Of a stretch of 64,000 nt of DNA, positions 1 through 8,701 are shown piece by piece (positions within the stretch are counted from its first letter, which is position 1; each line of letters starts with the position of its first letter). Where the stretch lies: NCBI RefSeq assembly GCF_030269925.1, contig NC_085135.1, positions 4,836,753-4,900,752 of the forward strand. The letters are read 5' to 3'. The notes under the pieces were generated by a model. It was given only the letters and a program-made list of their open reading frames with translations, searched no databases and was not told the DNA's origin. The DNA comes from Bombyx mori. Lineage: Eukaryota; Arthropoda; Insecta; Lepidoptera; Bombycidae. The position numbers and the translations under genes are program-made.

Positions 1-510
1 CTATGATTTACTTTACTAGAGGGTTACTGTTGAATCAAACCTTCTTTATAGTTTTTATACACAACTCTGTTTTATTCTTTTACTTGTCAACTCGACTTAA
101 TGTCATTCTCTCCATAAAATAAAATGTTCATTGTTTTACTTTAATTATCGTTTATTTTAAAATTCACAACAGTTACTAGTATAGGCTTTGCTTTTTACCC
201 CGAAATATCCTAAATCCTGGTATTTTTTAAATTGTCTTTATCATCCAAAATATCAGCTATTTTTCCCTATAAAAGGGAGAATTCCCTAAAAGTGGAAGCA
301 CTGCTTCAAAGTACGCTAACATTTTTTTTTATTGAGTCAGAACTCGTATCTGCCATCTAGTGAGTTTATTAGTTCATTAAGGCCAAAACGTTTCAAAAAT
401 GACCTCGCCGGTTCCTAAAGATGACGCTAGTTGAATGTTCTTTTCCTTTGTATGGGAGTTGCACCCCCCTGGCTCGGTGGAAGTTCTTCCCTTCGTCGTA
501 TATTCATACA
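1..510. other. AT-rich stretch without a recognisable gene
   Basis: I see no coding frame with family resemblance. A short motif (gtatctgccatctRgtga, 346-362) recurs at 11,933-11,950 beside another retroelement, so part of this stretch is probably old repeat DNA. Confidence 0.5.
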
Positions 511-1247
511 TAGGAACCAGAAGTACCGTAGAATTAAATAAAATTTCGCAACCTCAAAAAACCGTTCTGCTTACAGTAAACACAGTCGGTAGTCTGGCAC
601 TCCGTTTACAACGGGATTTTTGAACGGAACTTGGCGCCAGATTCTACCGAATCTGTGGATCAAATTAATGTTTGTGGTGATAAAATTAATAATTTCAAGT
701 AGATTAATTGTTGTAATTGATATGACTAGTTAATATCAGTAAAATAAAGTTGTGAGTGATTGATATAATGTACAATTTAGGAACCAGAAGTACCGTAGAA
801 TTAAATAAAATTTCGCATCCTCAAAAAACCGTTCTGCTTATAGTAAACACAGTCGGTAGTCTGGCGATCCGTTTACAACGAGATTTTTGAACGGAACTTG
901 GCGCCAGATTCTACCGAATCTGTGGATCAAATTAATCATCTTCATTTCATTTCATTCCATAATATCATTTTTCATAAAAATATGAATATAAATTAAAATA
1001 AGACATGACTTAAAGGTCTCAGTTACCAGGTCATGAAATCCATTAAAAATGTAGGAATAATTCCAGCGCACCTGGCGGCCGTAGATTACCATGTATTCTG
1101 GAATTATTTATAGTCTGTGGCATGTCACTTTTTACATCGAAAAAAAGTCAGGATCGAAATTTTTGAGCGAGCTATAGTTTGTGGTGATAAAATTAATAAT
1201 TTCAAGTAGATTAATTGTTGTAATTGATATGACTAGTTAATATCAGT

Positions 1248-2118
1248 CGGTGCTCGGCCCCCTTTTGTGGAATATCGGGTATGACTGGGTACTGAGGGGT
1301 GCCCTCCTCCCGGGCCTAAGCGTAATCTGTTACGCAGACGGCACGCTGGTCGTGGCCCGGGGGGGGAGTTTTGCTGAGTCTGCTCGTCTTGCCACCGCTG
1401 GGGTGGCGCATGTCGTCGGCAAAATCAGGAGATTGGGCCTCGACGTGGCGCTCAGTAAATCCGAGGCCATGTGGTTCCACAGGCCCCGGAGAGTGCCACC
1501 TGTCGATGCCCATATCATCGTTGGAGGCGTCCGTATCGAGGTCGGGGTGCAGTTGAAGTACCTCGGCCTCATTCTGGACAGTCGTTGGACCTTCCGTGCT
1601 CACTTTCTGAACCTGGTCCCTCATTTGTTGGGGGTGGCCGGCGCGTTAAGCCGGCTTCTGCCCAACGTGGGGGGGCCTGACCAGGTGACGCGCCGTCTCT
1701 ATACGGGGGTGGTGCGATCAATGGCCCTATACGGGGCGCCCGTGTGGGGCCAGTCCCTGGCCGTGGGGGTAGCGAAGCTGCTGCAACGGCCGCAACGCAC
1801 CATCGCGGTCAGGGTCATCCGTGGCTATCGCACCATCTCCTTCGAGGCGGCGTGTATACTGTGCACCTGCGTGAGCCGGAAAGTGAGGCGTCCTCTGTCA
1901 CGATTCACCCAGTTCACAAGAACCGGGCGAATCGCCTCGACGGTCCTACGACTAGCCGAAGGATCGGCCAGCCGTCTGGACCATGACTCCAGCACGGACC
2001 GCCGAGATTGGGCCCTCCGCGCTCTGACCACACTGAGGCTGGGACGTGCCACGCCCTCCATCCCCAGTGAAGGGCTGAAGTCCGGCGATTTCCTCCTGAC
2101 AAAAAAAAAAAAAAAAAA
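1248..2118 (+). mobile_element. R1-clade non-LTR retrotransposon fragment, 5'-truncated
   Basis: A GC-rich block sits inside AT-rich repeat DNA, ends in a 19-bp A run (2,101-2,119), and is flanked by a 13-bp target-site duplication, agttaatatcagt, at 1,235-1,247 and 2,119-2,131. These are the marks of target-primed reverse transcription. The element begins at RT motif B, and its tail follows coding sequence directly, so both its 5' part and the usual 3' end are missing. It inserted after the 507-bp units had already duplicated. Confidence 0.88.
1250..2099 (+). pseudogene. R1-like reverse transcriptase, C-terminal fragment
   Basis: The open frame starts in RT motif B (SVLGPLLWN), passes the catalytic box, then KYLGLILD and the thumb region with MALYGAPVWG, all typical of the R1 clade. 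The catalytic YADD is YADG here: the second Asp codon is GGC at 1,340-1,342, so the enzyme would be inactive even if expressed. The frame stays open into the A run, which reads as poly-Lys, and closes in flanking repeat DNA. Endonuclease and the RT fingers are absent. The same gene region appears, rearranged, at 5,134-5,460. The GTG at 1,250 is only the first available start, not a real one. Confidence 0.8.
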
Positions 2119-2836
2119 AGTTAATATCAGTAAAATAAAGTTGTGAGTGATTAATATAATATGCAATTTAGGAACCAGAAGTACCGTAGAATTAAATAAA
2201 ATTTCGCATCCTCAAAAAACCGTTCTGCTTACAGTAAACACAGTCGGTAGTCTGGCGATCCGCTTACAACGAGATTTTTGAACGGAACTTGGCGCCAGAT
2301 TCTACCGAATCTGTGGATCAAATTAATCATCTTCATTTCATTTCATTCCATAATATCATTTTTCATAAAAATATGAATATAAATTAAAATAAGACATGAC
2401 TTAAAGGTCTCAGTTACCAGCTCATAAAATCCATTACAAATGTAGGAATAATTCCAGCGCACCCTGGCGGCCGTAGATTACCATGTATTCTCGAATATTT
2501 ATAGTCTGTGGCATGTCACTTTTTACGTCGAAAAAAAGTCAGGATCGAAATTTTTGAGCGAGCTATAGTTTGTGGTGATAAAATTAATAATTTCAAATAG
2601 ATTAATTGTTGTAATTGATATAACTAGTTAATATCAGTAAAATAAAGTTGTGAGCGATTGATATAATGTACAATTTAGGAACCAGAAGTACCGTAAAATT
2701 AAATAAAATTTCGCAACCTCAAAAAACCGTTCTGCTTACAGTAAACACAGTGGGTAGTCTGGCGCTCCGTTTACAACGGGATTTTTTAACGGAACTTGGC
2801 GCCAGATTCTACCGAATCTGTGGATACTCCAACATC

Positions 2837-3000
2837 AGAAGTGGGATCACCACGTGACGAAAAACGGCCTAATGACGTAATCCAAACTATGGAAAACAGA
2901 ATGAGATTGCCGTGTCGGCGTATGAATTTCCATTCGAAGAGATCAATGAGATACAATTTTGGGAATGAGGCTTCTCTTTGTGTGCCTAACTTTGAACACT
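2837..3000 (+). other. LTR-retrotransposon leader remnant with primer-binding-like site
   Basis: Directly after the LTR-like end ctccaaca (2,829-2,836) comes tcagaagtgggatc. A near copy, tcagaaatgagatc, follows another LTR-like end at 4,302. Recurrence of the same junction suggests a primer-binding site, although I cannot name the tRNA. No gag frame survives here. Confidence 0.4.
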
Positions 3001-3435
3001 AGCGTGCAGGCTTGGTTGTTGCAATGTATGGTGTCGATACCCAAGTTAAGTATATCCCAATTTATCTCAATTTAGGTAATATGCAATGCTCGTTTAGACC
3101 TGAAATTTGAACACCAGCGTGTAGGCTTGGTTGTTGCAATATTAGTAATGGCGTGTAGGCCTAAGTTTGAACACCAGCGTCGAGGCTTGGTTGTTCTGGT
3201 ATTCTAGGGTATTGAGACCTGAAATTTGAGTGCCAGCGTCGAGGCTTGGTAGCTCTTCAGACATCTTAGGGCCTTGGAGCCTGGAATCTAACTGCCAGCG
3301 TCGAGGCTTGGTAGCTCTAGATTATTAAGGCTTCCAGGCCTGAAATCTGAACACAAGCGTCGAGGCTTGGTACTTTTGGTATTCTAGGGTTTTGAGATCT
3401 GAAATTTGAGTGCCAGCGTCGAGGCTTGGTATCTC
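3001..3435 (+). repeat. Minisatellite of about 60 bp, seven diverged units
   Basis: The core agcgtcgaggcttggt (with variants) begins near 3,001, 3,114, 3,173, 3,233, 3,296, 3,355 and 3,415, a spacing of 59-63 bp apart from the first, longer interval. Between cores lies a looser segment of the form tctgaaatttgagtgcc and a ctagggnnttgag block. The first two units diverge most. It lies inside the LTR-element remnant, ahead of a polypurine-like tract. Confidence 0.75.
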
Positions 3436-3555
3436 AAATAAAGGAGTCGAGACCAGGACACTAAAAGTCGAACTCGATAGTAATTTAGTGTAATAGTGAA
3501 GTGAGATGATTTATGTGAAGTATATCATTTTGACGCAGGGACGCGTCATGAGCAG
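3436..3555 (+). promoter_or_regulatory. Region ending in a polypurine-tract-like motif before an LTR
   Basis: The stretch ends gagcaggatggccg directly before TGTCGG. An almost identical boundary, caggaaggccg before TGTCGC, occurs at 6,383/6,384. I read the shared purine-rich motif as the plus-strand primer site of related LTR elements. This is inference from position and recurrence. Confidence 0.4.
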
Positions 3556-3877
3556 GATGGCCGTGTCGGCGCGTGTTTTTTTATAAACCATTAGTTCATG
3601 ATTAATAAAGATGGGACGACAAACAACAGGTGCAAGCATTCATCGAAAACAACACGAGCAAGATAAGAGTCGTAAACAACATCGTCCCACCACGATACCT
3701 TGTTATAAAAACGCTCCGTTGTTGTCTCTCGAGCTCAGAAGCGAGCGAGTCGCCGTATCAGACGGAACGCTCCTGCGTAATATACGCTCTGAGTTTCATT
3801 TCACATTTCTAGTTTTATTGACTTACGAAGACCGCCCGCTTACCATGTCGCTACCCGAAAGTGGAAATACTCCAACA
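3556..3877 (+). mobile_element. Probable LTR of a decayed LTR retrotransposon
   Basis: The segment starts TGTCGG after a polypurine-like motif and ends actccaaca, matching the LTR-like end at 2,828-2,836. It contains TATAAAA at 3,704-3,710, compatible with an LTR promoter. Its internal region to the left (2,837-3,555) is only about 0.7 kb, so nearly all coding sequence has been lost. The open frames inside it have no family resemblance and are chance. Confidence 0.5.
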
Positions 3878-3887
3878 TATATATATA

Positions 3888-4302
3888 TGTCGTGGATAAC
3901 GACTTGTAGTTGTCGTGGATAACGACTTTTAGTAATATTAAGACGGTGGTTTTGATTATTATTTTAAATGATGAAATGTTGTTTTGATAAATATCACAAA
4001 ATGAAGGGTAGACTCCGTAACGCCACAGTATAAAATGGCGGTACGTGGACAGAGTCGTGGCATTCGTGTCAGACAGTGATTCCGTCCGTCTCAGCAGTGA
4101 GTCTCTGACAGTCAGTCAGTCAGTCAGTCAGTCGGTCTGTCGGTATGTGCAACGAAGCTGTCGGTTTACCCTGTCATTGTGAAAGTTGTGTGTGTTGAGT
4201 TTCAATAATTATTATTGAAAAGTTTTATTGACTAAACTGAGTTCAATCGAATACGAGTGATGACGGAAACTACCGCTCAGCCATCCCTGACGTGTGCCAA
4301 CA
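3888..4302 (+). mobile_element. Probable second LTR or leader with TATA box
   Basis: It begins with a duplicated 17-bp block, tgtcgtggataacgact, at 3,888 and 3,911; each block contains the hairpin gtcgt-ggata-acgac. TATAAAA lies at 4,029-4,035, followed by several TCAGT-type initiator-like words and a (CAGT)n microsatellite around 4,108-4,136. It ends gtgccaaca, followed by tcagaaatgagatc, the same LTR-end/primer-site junction as at 2,836. LTR identity is inferred from these ends. Confidence 0.45.
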
Positions 4303-4750
4303 TCAGAAATGAGATCAGGACTCTACTCTCACTGGCGTGACGTGTTTGAACATGTTCGAAGTACAGCAAAAAAACATGATGCAGATCAGAATACTAGTAG
4401 TGGTACGCCACAAGAGCGTGAATGCAGCATACGTAAGTCGTGTAATAACGTCTCTGTTACCTCGATGGAAGATCTGAGCCACGAAGAAATCGTCACATCT
4501 TACGTTCTGGCTCATGTTGCCCAGTTTGACTGTCGACTTCATCACATGGCATTTACTAGCGGAAATACAACATGTAACAAGCTATTGCAAGAAATTAAGG
4601 CAAGTGCAAATCTCAAGTGAAACTTCGATCGCAATAATGGATCTGTCATGACGAGTGGGTAGTTCCGACAAGAATTATTTTAAGCGGCTGACTTCTGCTA
4701 GAGTTACATGGCACTAGTGCAGTAAACCAGGACATGAGACTGTGAATTGT
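4303..4750 (+). pseudogene. Decayed gag-like region
   Basis: A 108-codon frame (4,294-4,620) runs through the leader, with no domain I recognise. Further on, 4,718-4,753 reads CSKPGHETVNCR and then a stop. This matches the second half of a CCHC zinc knuckle (C-x4-H-x4-C) of retroelement Gag. The upstream half is spoiled: the expected first Cys reads Trp and a TAG precedes the second Cys. It is in a different frame from the 108-codon ORF, so at least one frameshift separates them. Position after an LTR/primer-site-like junction supports a gag origin. Confidence 0.35.
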
Positions 4751-5133
4751 CGCTGAAATTTTAGAATCTACTAGATTCAATACCAATAACACTACACGTT
4801 CGATGACTTCGGGCTCCAGCAAGCAAGCAAACAAGAAAGCAAGCAAGTTTCCGTGGGGAAGAAAAATTGGCACATCTGAAGTCGTCGTAACCTGTAAGAT
4901 AAGACGTCCGGTGCGTTCGTGTCTGGCGATGCGGCGGTGTTCGGGTTCCGCTGGCGGATGCAGGTTTTTCCGGTGAAGTGCGTGCTTGTGCGTGCTTGAC
5001 AAGTGTTCGCGGTTGGCTTCCTCAGTGTGGGAGTAACATCGTGTAGGAGAGGTGGAACCCGTAAAATTGTAGTTTGCGTGGTGGCTGGTAAGATTTGTTG
5101 CGGTAAGAAGTTTGCATGGTGGTAAAATGTCTT

Positions 5134-5332
5134 GTGAGTCTGCACAGGTAGCCGGAGGTGAGACTTCCGCGGTCGCGGCCCACCCAGTCCGCGAGAACCG
5201 GGCAGATCGCCTCGACGGTACGGAGGCCGGCCGACGGGTCCGCCAAACGACGAGACCACGCCTCCAGCACGGACTGCCGAGATTGGTGCCCCCGCGCTCC
5301 GGCTGCACTTGCGCTAGGGCGCGCCACCTCGT
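5134..5332 (+). mobile_element. R1-like LINE fragment, plus-oriented part
   Basis: Bases 5,185-5,330 translate in one frame to TGQIASTVRRPADGSAKRRD and on to DCRDW and LALGRA. This is clearly homologous to the plus-strand R1 fragment at about 1,920-2,050 (TGRIASTVLRLAEGSASRLD, DRRDWALRAL, LRLGRA). It lies within the SINE, whose sequence stops near gcacaggta (about 5,124-5,133) and resumes at gcacgggta (about 5,458), possibly a degraded target duplication. Confidence 0.7.
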
Positions 5333-5460
5333 AGGAGACTGTGAGGTATCCTTGAATGACTCTGACTGCGATCGTGCGCTGCCGGCGTCACAGCGCGGCG
5401 ACGTTCTCGTGGGTAAGGACGTGGCCCCAGACGGGTGCTCCGTATAGTGCCATCAATCGC
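5333..5460 (-). mobile_element. R1-like LINE fragment, minus-oriented part
   Basis: The minus strand reads LMALYGAPVWGHVL, a stop, then QRTIAVRVIQGYLTVSYEVA, matching MALYGAPVWGQSL and QRTIAVRVIRGYRTISFEAA of the fragment at 1,250-2,099. It therefore derives from the gene segment just upstream of the one at 5,134-5,332, but in opposite orientation, with 3' ends facing each other. Confidence 0.7.
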
Positions 5461-5656
5461 ACGGGTACCATCACCCTGCCTATTTCTGCCGTGAAGCAGT
5501 GGTGTATTCCGGTTTGAAGGGTGGGGCAGCGGTTGTAACTATACTGAGACCTTAGAACTTCTATCTCAAGGTGTGTGGTGCGTTTACGCTGTGGATGTCT
5601 ATGGGTTCCAGTAACCACTTAACACAAGGTGGGCTGTGAGCTCGTCCACACATTAA

Positions 5657-5812
5657 ATCGAAGAGCGTAATCAAACGAAATTAGATACGAAGTTTAAAGG
5701 GCCGTTTAAAGTAGTTGAAGTATTGGATGGTGACCGTTACACATTGAAAGCTTTAAATTCAAAACGTACTTACAAATACCCACATGATAGGCTAAGAAAA
5801 ATGCCAGCATGA
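5657..5812 (+). pseudogene. Ty3/Gypsy integrase C-terminal (GPF/Y) fragment
   Basis: A 51-codon frame ends at TGA 5,810-5,812 and includes KFKGPFKVVEVLDGDRYTLK, then KYPHDRLRKMPA. This is the GPF/Y module closing integrase in many Ty3/Gypsy pol proteins, a domain thought to bind DNA or self-associate. The frame begins abruptly at the SINE end, so the rest of pol is gone. It probably belongs to the decayed element starting around 3,888, whose 3' boundary would be near 6,384, but the LTR sequences do not match, so the pairing is uncertain. Confidence 0.8.
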
Positions 5813-6362
5813 CACATACCAGTCGAGGTTGATGTAAATGATGATGAAAGCTTAAATTGTGGTGAAAACTCGAGTAAGGATAGTCTATCGGCCGTATTGT
5901 GTACGACCGTACCAGTAGCTATTACGTAGTCGTAGCCCGGTAGAAATCGGTGTCTCTTGAGGCAACTTAAGTAGTCCGTGGGTGCGCGGTGCGCGTTTGG
6001 CTCTGGCGGAGGTCGGGGTCTGTAAAGACCATCGTGTGTAGTCAGCGGGTGATGCACACGGGCGATCCACGCTGTGGATGCGCATCATGAGGGCAATTGC
6101 GATTGCTGGTCGGCTGGAGAGCCGTGGCGTTGCCTGATTTGTACAGAGTAAATTTGAAGTTTGATGAACGACGTGCTCTGGCTGCTGAATAGTGAACTTT
6201 GTATACCCTATTGTTTGATTTGGTTAAAATGGTATTAAAACAGTTTAAAGCTTTGATGACTTTAAATTTTCCGATAAGTCGTAAAGTGTAGTCAGGAGTG
6301 ATCGAGCGGAACAAGTGTTCTCGTGGATGTTTTTGATTGTAGGTTAACCATCACACGAGGAC
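5813..6362. other. Retroelement-derived spacer, no gene seen
   Basis: The first half is unusually GC-rich for this window. It includes nested inverted repeats around 6,052-6,088 (gatgc...gcatc enclosing atccac-gct-gtggat). Open frames here have no family resemblance. It lies between the integrase tail and a polypurine-like boundary, so it is probably the 3' untranslated part of the same decayed LTR element. Confidence 0.4.
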
Positions 6363-6540
6363 GTGTACAATCAGGAAGGCCGTGTCGCAATCGACACGTG
6401 ACGGCGCTCGATGGGTCAACTATTCACCGGCCGAGCGGAGCGACGTGCCGGTAGCTGCGTAATATCGAGTATTTTTGGTAAATGAGAACAATCTGGTGAG
6501 TCGTATTATTTTTATTTGGAATCTGGTGCCGAATGTTCTC
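6363..6540 (+). mobile_element. Polypurine-like tract and start of an LTR
   Basis: Bases 6,373-6,383 read caggaaggccg and are followed by TGTCGCAATCGACACG, the same boundary type as 3,555/3,556. The LTR-like sequence is cut by the SINE T run at 6,541. No similarity to the LTR at 3,556 is visible beyond the first five bases, so it is a different family or too diverged. Confidence 0.35.
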
Positions 6541-6987
6541 TTTTTTTTTTTTTTTTTTATTGCTTAGCTGTGTGGACGAGCTCACAGCCCACCTGATGTT
6601 AAGTGGTTACTGGAGCCCATAGACATCTACAACGTAAATGCGCCACACACCTTGAGATATAGTTCTAAGGTCTCAGTATAGTCACAACGGCTGCCCCACC
6701 CTTCAAACCGAAACGCATTACTGCTTCACGGCAGAAATAGGCAGGGTGGTGGTACCTACCCGTGCGGACTCACAAGAGGTCCTACCACCAGTAATTACGC
6801 AAATTATAATTTTGCGGGTTTCATTGTTATTACACGATGTTATTCCTTCACCGTGGAAGTCAATCGTGAACATTTGTTGAGTACGTATTTCATTAGAAAA
6901 ATTGGTACCCGCCTGCGGGATTCGAACACCGGTGCAACGCTTCAACACGAATGCACCGGACGTCTTATCCGTTAGGCCACGACGACC
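6541..6987 (-). mobile_element. Bm1-like SINE
   Basis: On the minus strand the copy starts ggtcgtcgtggcctaacgg, a tRNA-like head with an A-box-like segment and the B-box-like ggtgttcgaatccc. It continues through a body shared with the copy at 11,967-12,413 and ends in a 19-bp A run (T run 6,541-6,559). At about 450 bp it is full length. Pol III promoter boxes look intact in sequence. No clear target-site duplication is visible. Confidence 0.85.
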
Positions 6988-7449
6988 AATCTTGTCGAGA
7001 AATCTATTAGTAGTAGCTTCATAATTCAGGAATTTTATGCGAAGGTTCTCATAAAGAGTCTGTTGTTTTAACCAAAACTGTACGGAACAAATCCTTTGCG
7101 ATGGTTTATTGCTTACTCATTTTTATGTCATGTACTACCCGATAGTTGTTTTAATCGGTTCGGTGAGATTGAGCTTTCAACGAAATAAGCACTTAAATCT
7201 AGTGTGTCCTTATTCGAAGCCCACACTTGCGTTATTGATGACCAAGTTCGCGATGAGCTCATGGAATTGTTCTTGACAAGAAGTGCTAGAAACCGTACAT
7301 CTTTTTTAAATTATTCTATCCAAAGAATAACAGAGGCGAGCCCCTTCGAATTCTTAATAGTTCGCGTGCCATATCTCTAAAGGTTTTTACATAAAATGAT
7401 ACTGAAAGTAAGAGATTAACCTTAACCTTAACCTAACCGAGACCAAAGA
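6988..7449. other. Unique-looking AT-rich spacer
   Basis: I find no coding frame or recognised repeat. A short ttaaccttaaccttaacctaacc run lies near 7,414-7,438. Confidence 0.4.
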
Positions 7450-7720
7450 GAGAATACACTTTATTGCACACCAACACAATTTACATTCAAAAAAAAACAG
7501 TCAAAAAGCACATATGTACAATAGGCGGTCTTATCGCTAAAAGCGATCTCTTCCAGACAACCGTTTAATTTACAGAAATTCTGGAAAATATAAAAATATA
7601 GCAGGTATGTTGCGGTGTACCATAGACAATACATAAGATGACAATACATACAAAGAGCATGATTACATAGTTGCCATTAAGTAGTGCTACTGACGAGACT
7701 GTGATGAGTGAGGTGAAAGT
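7450..7720 (-). mobile_element. LINE 3'-end fragment
   Basis: Read on the minus strand, the segment carries GGAAGAGATCGCTTTTAGCG, then ATAAGACCGCCTATTGTACA, and ends GTGCAATAAAGTGT. I recognise this as a 3' untranslated segment common to many lepidopteran LINE copies, with AATAAA just before the end. The clade (CR1 or related) is uncertain, no RT coding remains, and the boundaries are approximate. Confidence 0.4.
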
Positions 7721-8240
7721 AGAGCACGCGTCACGTAAAAAGAACGCTGGAAGAAAGTGGAGGGGGTGTGTTTGCGCACGGATACGCTCGCGCACGAAAA
7801 TACTAGGTACTTTTGTTTTATTTTTGAAGTAATCTTTCGCTCGCGACTTCGTATATTGGTTATAGGTATGTACAGTTTAGTAGTTCTGTACTCTTGTATC
7901 TGTATGTAGTTACGTGTTACAGGAGAGCGTAGAAAGATATCATAAGTTTGAAGTTAAAGTAGTTTATGAAAGTTAAAGTTTAGGTAAAGTTATAAGAATG
8001 ATAATTTCTCTTGATGTGAATTGTACGATAGTTAGTGATGCACTCTCTTGACTGTAATTAAATTTCATATTACATTATTTGTTGTCACGCGGCAAAAAGC
8101 GGATCGCGTCGCGAGTAAGCATGACGTTCTGGTACTGTTGGTGGTCGGCAATCCTTAACTAGGAGTGGGTGATATAAATCGTATATAGATTCAATATCTA
8201 TATATCGCAGCAATATCGTTGAATCCGATATCGCCCCGCA
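7721..8240. other. Spacer without recognisable gene
   Basis: It contains a loose series of aaagtt words around 7,955-8,000 and nothing else I can name. Confidence 0.4.
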
Positions 8241-8402
8241 CGAAATCTATATATCGATATTAGCCGATACACGATATTGCTCGATGTGATGCGCATCGCC
8301 ATATCGTACCGATTCGTGAATCGAAATCTATATTTCGATATCAGCCGATACACGATATTGCTCGATGTGATGCTCATCGGCATATCGTACCGATTCGTTA
8401 AT
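8241..8402. repeat. 81-bp tandem duplication rich in CGATAT
   Basis: Two copies, 8,241-8,321 and 8,322-8,402, each start cgaaatctatat and contain gccgatacacgatattgctc, differing at only a few bases. The unit and its flanks (8,170-8,430) are dense in TATCGATA-like and GATATC-like palindromic words. It directly precedes a retroelement LTR. A binding-site or transposon-end role is possible but not shown. Confidence 0.7.
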
Positions 8403-8455
8403 ATCAGCAATATTCGTTTGGTTCGTATCGAATCGGCCAGAGTGAGTGAGCGCAC

Positions 8456-8701
8456 TGTTATATCCCTAACCTGTATAGACTAATGCTTACCAAACACCTT
8501 ACTCATCATAAGCTCTCTCACAGTGATTTCATGAGAACATACCAGGCTCAGTTCGGGTCAGATATTCATTGAAGTGAGACGTTTACCAATTTTCCTCACT
8601 ATTTCTAAATTCTTTTATTATAATTAATTATTCATTAAAAATATTGTGTAGTGTGGAATAAATCCTTTTTTAAAAAGAGTTCGGCCTTCTCACTACTAAC
8701 A
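8456..8701 (+). mobile_element. 5' LTR of a Ty3/Gypsy retrotransposon
   Basis: The 246-bp segment begins TGTTA and ends TAACA, a perfect terminal inverted repeat. It has AATAAA at 8,657-8,662 and is followed by tttggtggcagc, a plausible primer-binding site with TGG in the right place, and 386 bp later by gag. A matching 3' LTR is absent because the element is cut off near 11,920. Four to six bases would have been duplicated at insertion, but with one end lost this cannot be checked. Confidence 0.7.

Larger units (their letters stand above)
511..2836 (+). repeat. Tandem 507-bp LTR-derived repeat, about 3.5 copies
   Basis: The unit beginning gtttgtggtgataaaatt occurs at 670, 1,177 and 2,568. 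The spacing is 507 bp, and again 507 bp once the 884-bp LINE insertion plus duplicated target is removed. A partial copy at 511-669 joins copy 1 with about 240 bp missing. Each copy carries the block starting taggaaccagaagtacc and a short palindrome, CAGATTC-TACC-GAATCTG, near its end. Only the last copy continues into ctccaaca followed by tcagaagtgggatc, which looks like an LTR 3' end plus primer-binding site. I infer that the array grew from an LTR by tandem duplication. LTR status is inference; the repetition is read directly. Confidence 0.75.
4881..5656 (+). mobile_element. Bm1-like SINE, A-to-G-shifted and split by an R1-like fragment
   Basis: The head gtcgtcg...gataagacgtccggtgc matches the tRNA-like heads of the copies at 6,541-6,987 and 11,967-12,413. 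The tail part (5,459-5,656) matches their 3' half to gagctcgtccacac. Without the insert at 5,134-5,460 the copy is about 455 bp, full length. Between roughly 4,915 and 5,090 the differences from the other copies are mainly A in them to G here. Example: their aatgttcacgattgactt reads aagtgttcgcggttggctt here. The 3' part lacks this strong bias. The poly(A) tail is lost and integrase sequence follows at once. Confidence 0.75.

Noticed and set aside
4294..4620. 108-codon ORF as a host gene
   Set aside because: It starts with a GTG within an LTR-like end and has no recognised domain; gag relic context is more likely.
4646..5308. 220-codon minus-strand ORF
   Set aside because: It runs antisense through a SINE, an R1-like fragment and the gag relic, so it cannot be one gene.
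5134..5460. Twin-primed (5'-inverted) LINE insertion
   Set aside because: Twin priming puts 5' ends together; here the 3' ends face each other.
5885..6314. ORFs in the GC-rich spacer
   Set aside because: No domain or start context, and the region lies in the untranslated end of a decayed LTR element.
7411..7440. Telomeric repeat
   Set aside because: The run is mostly ccttaa, with a single cctaa; insect telomeres are (CCTAA)n and no array is present.
8198..8483. ORFs over the CGATAT-rich duplication
   Set aside because: They are open on both strands only because of palindromic repeats, with no protein family resemblance.
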